The position numbers and the translations under genes are program-made. The notes beneath the pieces are model-generated. The model made no database searches and was not told the DNA's origin. It saw nothing but the letters and a program-made list of their open reading frames with translations. From Agrostemma githago (lineage: Eukaryota; Streptophyta; Magnoliopsida; Caryophyllales; Caryophyllaceae), in the NCBI GenBank assembly GCA_958450325.1, contig OY288256.1:49432953-49496952 (forward strand): DNA of 64,000 nt. The letters run 5' to 3'. Within the stretch, counting starts at the first letter, position 1, and each line of letters begins with the position of its first letter. This document shows positions 57,531-64,000 of the stretch, piece after piece.

Positions 57531-58659
57531 CCCGTTAAAAACTATTTACTCTATATGATTGCAATATTAAATGTAGTGTAGTTTTATTTTGATGACACCT
57601 ATAAATGAAGTAATAATTTATTTTTTTATTGTGTAATATCTTTTAAAACATTTATTATTTATAATTATTTCTATATAAATATGACAAGTAATGAATATAA
57701 ATAAAATACTCCAATATTAAATTAAAAAAACTCTTAAATTTTTTTTATTGATATAAAAGGTAAAAAGTTATAAAATTGTAATTTCTCACACCGTATTTTC
57801 GCAAAAATGTAAATCAAATTCTATTAGGATAATTTTATCTTAATAAATATATCTACTTATATTAGGATAATAATTTTATTTTAATAATAATTTTCCAAAA
57901 ATGACGATTATTTGAAATAATCATAACCATTTTACGTGTTCCACGCGGTGTCTATTCAAATTTTGTTGTTTTCTGAGGTGATAATTGACGGTTTATATAA
58001 TGGTAATTCTTTGACTCGTAGGGGTGTTAAGATTGTTTAGTCTAATACTAAGAGTCAAAGAAGTATTATTCATTATCTAATACTAAAACAAATAGGAGTA
58101 TTATTTATCATATCCACTTTTAATATGGATAATATTTAAATTTTTAGTGTTTTATAAAAGTTGGATTCCCTCGAAAAAAAAGCTTCCTTTAATTATATAT
58201 ATTGATTTTAACAGACGTATAATAGACTTAAAATAAACAGTAGACTTTTTTCAAAATTTTCGAAAATAAAGTCTTTAAATAAGAGTAATAAATCGTACAA
58301 AAACACTAATCGTTTCTGAAACATGCTTTAATTATGTTAAAAAAAATAATAAAACTTCCATTTTGGTATTTCATATTAAAAATCACGAAAATCAAGTGAT
58401 AAATTATTATTTGTATGTTTTAGTCTCAACCTTATAATAATTTTAGTAGATTCGATGCATGACAAATTATAGCATGCGATTTGTAACATTAAAAACGATA
58501 GAAACAACGAACATGTGAGAAATCGATTACAACTATATATCATTATAATAATTTAGTAAAACATGTCTATTAGTAAAAATACGATTTTTAAATATTACTA
58601 CAAGCAACTACGACATATATATCACGCAATACCGAGTCGTGCCATCATTGTTACCTTGC
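57531..58659. other. AT-rich intergenic DNA, nothing recognised
   Basis: No open frame of substance and no repeat that I can define. Confidence 0.45.
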
Positions 58660-58718
58660 TTAGTCTTCGAGATCTGAATCGACAATGTACTCGTCCGCCT
58701 CGGGATCCTTCAAATAGC
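58660..58718 (-). pseudogene. Possible acidic last exon of an unknown gene
   Basis: After an acceptor (CCGTTTTGTAG) the minus strand reads YLKDPEADEYIVDSDLED then TAA at 58660-58662. Upstream on the same strand (58801-58945) is a gene-like stretch with MFLRPIGIFSFPKLGLC and a donor-like AGGGTAATTC. The pieces look spliced, but phase and family are unproven. Confidence 0.3.
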
Positions 58719-59023
58719 CTACAAAACGGTATATATATGGTGTTACGACCATATAAAATCTATTCTACAAATTAAGAACTACGCGGAATAAGAGCAATTG
58801 AATTACCCTGAGTTTAGAACGAATTAGGGTCGAAATGGAGACCGCAATATTGGAACTCGGTATGGAGATAGTCCGCCTAAAAGGATCGCACAAACCAAGC
58901 TTTGGAAAAGAAAAGATTCCTATAGGTCGAAGGAACATAAGATGATGAAAGTTACTGTATTTTTTTTTGTAAAGATGAAGGAGGAGGTTAATATTACGTA
59001 AAACAAATATAATGAGTGTGTAG
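58719..59023 (-). other. Gene-like flank of the acidic exon
   Basis: Less AT-rich than its surroundings and open over much of 58765-59000 on the minus strand, with FPKLGLCDPFRRTISIPSS. May be a 5' exon or a leader. No domain. Confidence 0.25.
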
Positions 59024-59304
59024 ACATCCACATTTGGCTGCCAGGTGTCTATAGCAGTTTCCGACAAACAGCAGATGATGATCGGACGCAAACTAGCTTT
59101 AGCGTAACTCGAATATGGGTTCAAAATCATTGGCATTTGGCTTGGGCTTTTTACGGAGTAAAAATCTCACAAAATTAACCTCAAATTCAGGCCCAGTGGG
59201 TCATTTCGAGTCAAATAAGACTACTTTGGGTCGAATCCGACACCAAGGGTAAAACCGTCTTTTAACGACCGAGTCAAAACCCGGTCGAAGATATTTTTCC
59301 GAGG
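59024..59304 (+). repeat. Fragment of Retand-like LTR (5' 281 bp)
   Basis: Begins TGTAGACATCCACATTTGGC and follows the family U3 through AAAACCCGGTCGAAGATATTTTTCCGAGG, then is cut at 59305 by another element's LTR. The rest would lie beyond the window if the host LTR is complete. Confidence 0.85.
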
Positions 59305-62300
59305 TGTAACACCCCGTGCTTTTGACCATTTTAGTTATTTATAATAACGATTAATATTAATAAATCGAGTCTCGACAACATATTTTATATAGTAATATAT
59401 TCAATTCTTGTGTCTTTGGAACCTTTATATTTCACTTCATTGTTTGCAAAACTGAAATTTCTATCGTTATCGAAATTCTGCGCGATTTCGTAAAGCGGTT
59501 TCTATTTTCTCATACGGACTCCGATTTAGGCGTTTCAAAAGCCTAACTTTATTGATTTTCCAAGATCTACATAATGGTGATATTCAAAACTACAATTTAT
59601 AAGTTCATCATAAAAATATTGTACTGGACATCTCCTTTACTACGAAAATCATCACCCGACGAATCGTTTCTCGACATTCGATTTCCATACTTCTTTCCTA
59701 ACCATGGTGTGACCAAATAAACTCAAAAACATCACCCTAAGGCATGCCATACCGTCACTTTGAAGTCCAAGCCTCAAAATATGCTTTTGTAATCAAAAAC
59801 ATCAAATAGGGTATGTACCTCTTAAAGTTTGCTTAGCTACTTTTGGTAATTGTCAAGTTCTTGTCCACCCTTTGCTCCCCCATCTAATGCACGACTTGTG
59901 TGCTTATAACCAGACATTTTCTCTTCATTTACTCATCCATTCACTCACTTAAACACTCCTTCAAAGATCCATCTAAAAACCAAAGAAAATCATACAAGTT
60001 CTTTTAAGTTCTAAGGTGTTTACACCACCATATCTCAAGAGCACATACTCTTTCTTTTTCTTACCTTATACTCTTTATTTTTAAGTCTTATTCCTATTAT
60101 ATTTACTAACTTACTTTGTTTGTGTGTTCTTCTAACTTATTCATGAAGAGGAGCAAGAGGAAGAGGGCTTCGATCTTAGTATATTTGATTTCATAGTTGA
60201 TCCGGAGAATTGCTAATAGGTAACCTAACTTTTATTCGCCCTCAAATCTCTTAGTATAGTGTTTAGACTCTAACTAACATATAACATCATGTTTAGGACT
60301 AAATCATTAGATCACCAAGTTTAAAGTTAACTATTTGTTGATTTATCACTTAACAATACATGCTGTAAAATGGATTCCGTGATGTATGATGTATGTTCAC
60401 GATTTTTCTGTGTAAAATATGTTTCGAATTAGCCTTAGATTCCTTCATGAAAGTTGTATATCCTAATGTCTAAAATATGATAAAAATATGAAAAGCAAGT
60501 ATTTATGAAAATATATATTTGGTAATGATTTATTTCGTAAACTGATACTGTATGATTTTATGTACTGTCTGAGAAAATGATATGTGTCGTGATGTTAAAT
60601 ATTTCTTTTAGACATGGAAAACTTATGTTACGTTTCTGATGATGCCTAGAATGTGTATGTCAAATTTTATATAAATCCATCATATATATTTTTATTTATA
60701 AAATTTGTACTAAATTGGGTCAGATCTGAAAAGAATATTTTATTTAATAACATTTATAAAGTATTTTAATCTAAATCTCTGGATATAAGTTATTTAAAAG
60801 TATAGGTATCAAAAATAAAATTTTGGTTCACTTTAGTGACGTTTAAGTATTTTAAATGATTTAAAAGAAAGTATTGAAAACCGTACTTTTTTCGTTTTTA
60901 ATTTGTTAAAAATAATAAACCTTATTATTTTTAAAAAATGACTTTATATCTGGAAACCTAACTTATAAAATTATGTTGAGTATGAAAATCTAAACTTAAA
61001 AATAACATTTGAAAAATGACTCATTTAGTATCCTTAATAATATTATCGATTTCGTTATTACTTAAAGTTACTTTTGCAAAACTCTATGTTTTGAGAAATA
61101 TGATACCTAATAAGGTTAAAAATGATTTTTATAATTATTATTGATTTATTTGATGTTTGAAATATTTTACTAAGTATAAATAGGCTTTAAGAGATAGGTA
61201 TACTTGTACAAATACGAAACCGTATAAAAATACTAAATACGTACACTTGAACAATAAATGTACTAAATACTTGTGCCCAAAAAATATAGAGTACTAAAAG
61301 ACGAATAACCCAAAAGTACTAAGTTAAACAATGCTTAAATGTGCAAAACAACACTTAAACTTTATAATAAGCACTTAAGGACTTATTAGTGACTAAGTCA
61401 AAACTAAGGGTTGACTAGTCTATCTTGGTCAAACTTTGGCTTTTTAAGTCAACATAGACCAAGTCAAGATAAAGGAACCCATCTTAAATAATGTACTTAG
61501 AAATAATTGAATCTTTAATCAAATCTCAACTAATGAACGCTTCATATAATATATCTCAAATAAAATGTTCCAAATCCCTTACATCAGTATACTAAAACTA
61601 TCAGTTAAGATAAATTTTACGACGATTAATATTGTTTGTTAATCTTAAAATCGACACACTCAAATTCCATAGGAACAACCGTACTTCTAGTCGGTGTGTT
61701 ACCTAAGCCGGTGATCAGACACGTTTTTACGAACGATGTTATCGATACCAATCATGGTGAAAATGAACATGTGCCCTGGCAGTACCCTCTGAGTCGTCTT
61801 CACCATTCCATGTTGTAATGACTTGTTCCGAGTCAATACAGAGCCCACAGACCGGTCATCCTTATGGAACCCGGTATTGTTTCATCCCTCTGGACATCAG
61901 ACATGTGCCCCACGATGACTGTTGAGCTCGATATTCCAGAGACTCTGTCTTTATAAGACACCCAAATTCAGCCTACGTTTCGTGTTGGGCGCTATCTTGG
62001 TAAAGTTTAGAAGACGATGCGATAGAAGACGGCTTCGAAAGTAGACTACGACACTCGGAGTCACTGCTCATGGGAGGCCATGATGCATCCTGCCGGTGCG
62101 AGAAAATGCTAAGAAGTAAATGGGCAGCCAACTCTTTATGAGTTTGCGGTAGAGTAGTAGTCGTCCAGTTGCCATTGAGGCGCTCGGTTGTGTAAAGGTT
62201 CTCTTTCCCGAGACCAAGAGTATGGATTGGGTGTGTGCGCATACATAGACAAGGGCACTGATCAGCTCTCACTCTCTATATCGGATATCTTTGGGGGCAG

Positions 62301-63381
62301 AATACCTTCCGACCTTTGCCTTAGCAGTGTATGGGACATGTTCGGTTTAGCGGGGCCTCTGAGTCCATGCACTTGCAGTCCTTCTTCTCCGTATGTCAGT
62401 CGACTAAACCGAGTCAATTTAGGTGTTCGATCCTATTGAGCACTAGGGGTGAGATGTAAACCTCCTAGTATCGATATGATTGGCGGGATTGATGTTCCCA
62501 TCCGCACTTATGGTGAGATGCAAGCCTTAAGTGTGCATGAGACATTAGTAGTCACGTCCCGTGCATTATGTGAACGGAAACCATTGTTTTTAAAAGTAAA
62601 TGACTACAGTTTTCTAAATCACATGTGCTAGTATGCTTTGTTACTGTTCTATACTCTTATGACTAATGATGTGATTGAAATGCTTGATAATGGGAAGTGA
62701 TGTTTTGTTATATGTCTTGCCTGAATATTGATTATGATTAATAATATGTTTCATATGATTTGTATTATGTATGTCTTACTTTATTTTCACATGACACTTC
62801 TATGAACCCATGATCCATGCTTTACTGTATTCTATTCACATGATAATCATATGACGTACGTATAAGTTTATTCTGTATAACCTACATGTCTTATATATCT
62901 AAATTGATTCGCATGTTAACCGAAATCACTTCATGTGTATCTCACATTGTATACATGTCGATTTGTAATGTGACATGCCTGCTTATCTGTTAATTAGATA
63001 ACCTAAACGTTATACTACATTGATTATTCGGGGCCGTGTTAGAAGGACGGTTAGGTTACTCCCACTAAGTGGGACATGTATATTTAAATATGCATTCAAG
63101 TTGACGAACCCTCAAGACTGGTCATGGGGGCATGCTTGAGTGCAAGAGATACAGTGTGGCAGATGAGAGTGTCAAACTATGAATCTTGTAACATAAATTT
63201 TATTAGACTATTGTATTTAGAAATTTGTAATTCGGTTTTCAGTTGTTGTATTTTAACCAACGGTTCATTTATCGAAAAAAAGACTCACTTGAGTCGATGG
63301 TTTTTAATTTTTACCTCTTTTTACGACTTAATTATTTTCCGCCTTGTTAACTAATGGCATTAGAAGAACCGGGTTGTTACA
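59305..63381 (+). repeat. 5' LTR of a second LTR-retrotransposon type (4077 bp)
   Basis: TGTAACACCCCG... at the start and ...GGGTTGTTACA at the end (TGTAACA/TGTTACA inverted termini), directly followed by a primer site. Such a long LTR with TGTAACACCCC fits Tekay/Del-type chromoviruses of Ty3/gypsy. The frames inside it (61636-61818, 61973-62272, 62188-62439) show no domain and are taken as chance. The element is inserted in the Retand-like LTR; the five bases before it are CGAGG. Confidence 0.8.
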
Positions 63382-63383
63382 GT

Positions 63384-63395
63384 TGGTATCAGAGC
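63384..63395 (+). promoter_or_regulatory. Primer binding site, initiator tRNA-Met type
   Basis: TGGTATCAGAGC two bases after the LTR end, the standard match to the 3' end of plant initiator tRNA-Met. Confidence 0.88.
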
Positions 63396-64000
63396 AACCT
63401 TGAGACCGTGTGTAATTATGTGCGATGCATATTTACATCACCTATCGAGGGAACGCGCCTGGAGCTCATGACACGTGTCTAAAGTGTCTGATGTGTCTAA
63501 ACCTTGTAGAACATTTAAGATCACTAAATGAGAGATTCACTAGCATAACCCTAGGATCAAATAATATACTTGGGTAGAATGTCTAGATGGGTAGAACTAC
63601 TAAGGATTACCGTACCGTCCGATTTAGGTTTTGGCCCTTGCTTGTTTTTGCATGCTATCTGCATAGTTGAATGTAAAATGATTGCACTAACTTTTAGCCT
63701 GCTGGCTAGTTTTAGTTTATTTGTGATCGACGTGACAACTAAGATAAAGGACTTGAAGCCATCAACATCTCAAGTCTGGTAGAACACCATTACAAGCACA
63801 AATGGACGCATCTTCCCAATCAACTATAGTAGCCAAATCATGTTGGACCATGTTGATGTATCAAGTGAAGTTATGCAGACGAGATGTAAATTCAAGAAGA
63901 TCAAGTGCAGACGTACGTAAGATAGTAGTCCCCGAGTCCTATTTAGGTGTCGACTTAGACTTGACCGAGACTCTACATCCCTATATAACTCGTTCATCGG
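63396..64000 (+). other. Start of internal region of that element
   Basis: Leader between primer site and gag. No gag domain is reached before the window ends; frame 63570-63782 shows none. The element's type therefore rests on its LTR and primer site alone. Confidence 0.55.

Noticed and set aside
61973..62439. Frames of 99 and 83 codons inside the long LTR
   Set aside because: No domain, opposite or overlapping strands, within an LTR; kept only as a remark.
1..64000. CRISPR arrays, bacterial operons, rRNA or tRNA genes
   Set aside because: None seen. Direct repeats here are LTR, tandem or MITE in nature, and the only tRNA-like sequences are primer binding sites.

Overview
This window is plant nuclear DNA, almost certainly from a eudicot. 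Evidence is the intron structure, Stowaway MITEs, a Helitron, MULEs, a PIF/Harbinger remnant, and nested LTR retrotransposons. The dominant family is a Ty3/gypsy element of the Tat lineage with an archaeal-type second RNase H, a tRNA-Arg primer site, tandem repeats in the 3' UTR and an antisense gene between pol and the 3' LTR. That combination recalls Retand of Silene, so a Caryophyllales (perhaps Caryophyllaceae) source is plausible but not proven.

Layout. 1-14386: one Retand-like element (element A) whose 5' LTR is cut by the window edge; gag and pol are broken by stops and frameshifts; a two-exon plant-mobile-domain (PMD) gene lies antisense. 14387-16155: unassigned DNA with a 5'-truncated LINE that has an 11-bp target duplication. 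16156-20810: a second family member (element B), internally deleted, with a CATAT target duplication. 20816-21963: unassigned. 21964-28165: a 6.2-kb MULE (MULE-1) with ~400-bp terminal inverted repeats, a frameshifted MuDR-type transposase and a broken PMD gene, both on the minus strand. 28813-32228: the only host gene that looks intact, a five-exon TDP2-like 5'-tyrosyl-DNA phosphodiesterase with two RanBP2-type zinc fingers; its promoter and introns carry Stowaway MITEs and a minisatellite. 32574-36617: a Helitron with canonical ends, an RPA-like fragment and a 728-bp tandem duplication. 36690-37690: minus-strand LINE and Ty1/copia remnants. 37.7-41.48 kb: a Harbinger-type gene remnant, split by a solo LTR (38322-40857, TSD GCTGG) and truncated by a second decayed MULE (MULE-2, about 41.48-45.2 kb). 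45.2-49.95 kb: AT-rich DNA with complex repeats. 49952-52202: another solo LTR (TSD CAATT). 52.2-59.0 kb: gene-poor DNA with MITEs and Helitron-like ends. 59024-59304: a fragment of a fifth Retand-type LTR, interrupted at 59305 by a long (4.08 kb) LTR of a different element whose tRNA-iMet primer site is at 63384; that element runs off the window.

How it fits together. Apart from TDP2, nearly everything is transposable-element DNA, and most element genes are dead. The most interesting threads are (1) PMD genes carried independently by a gypsy element (antisense, with its own TATA box and intron) and by a MULE; (2) palindromic ACTCGRYCGAGT-type motifs that decorate the U3, the U5 and the antisense gene's intron of element A, and are replaced by a different GC-rich palindromic module at the same place in sister LTRs; and (3) hairpins in U5 whose two arms change together between copies. 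No complete known defence or biosynthetic system is visible. All assignments are by eye from sequence; no database search was run.
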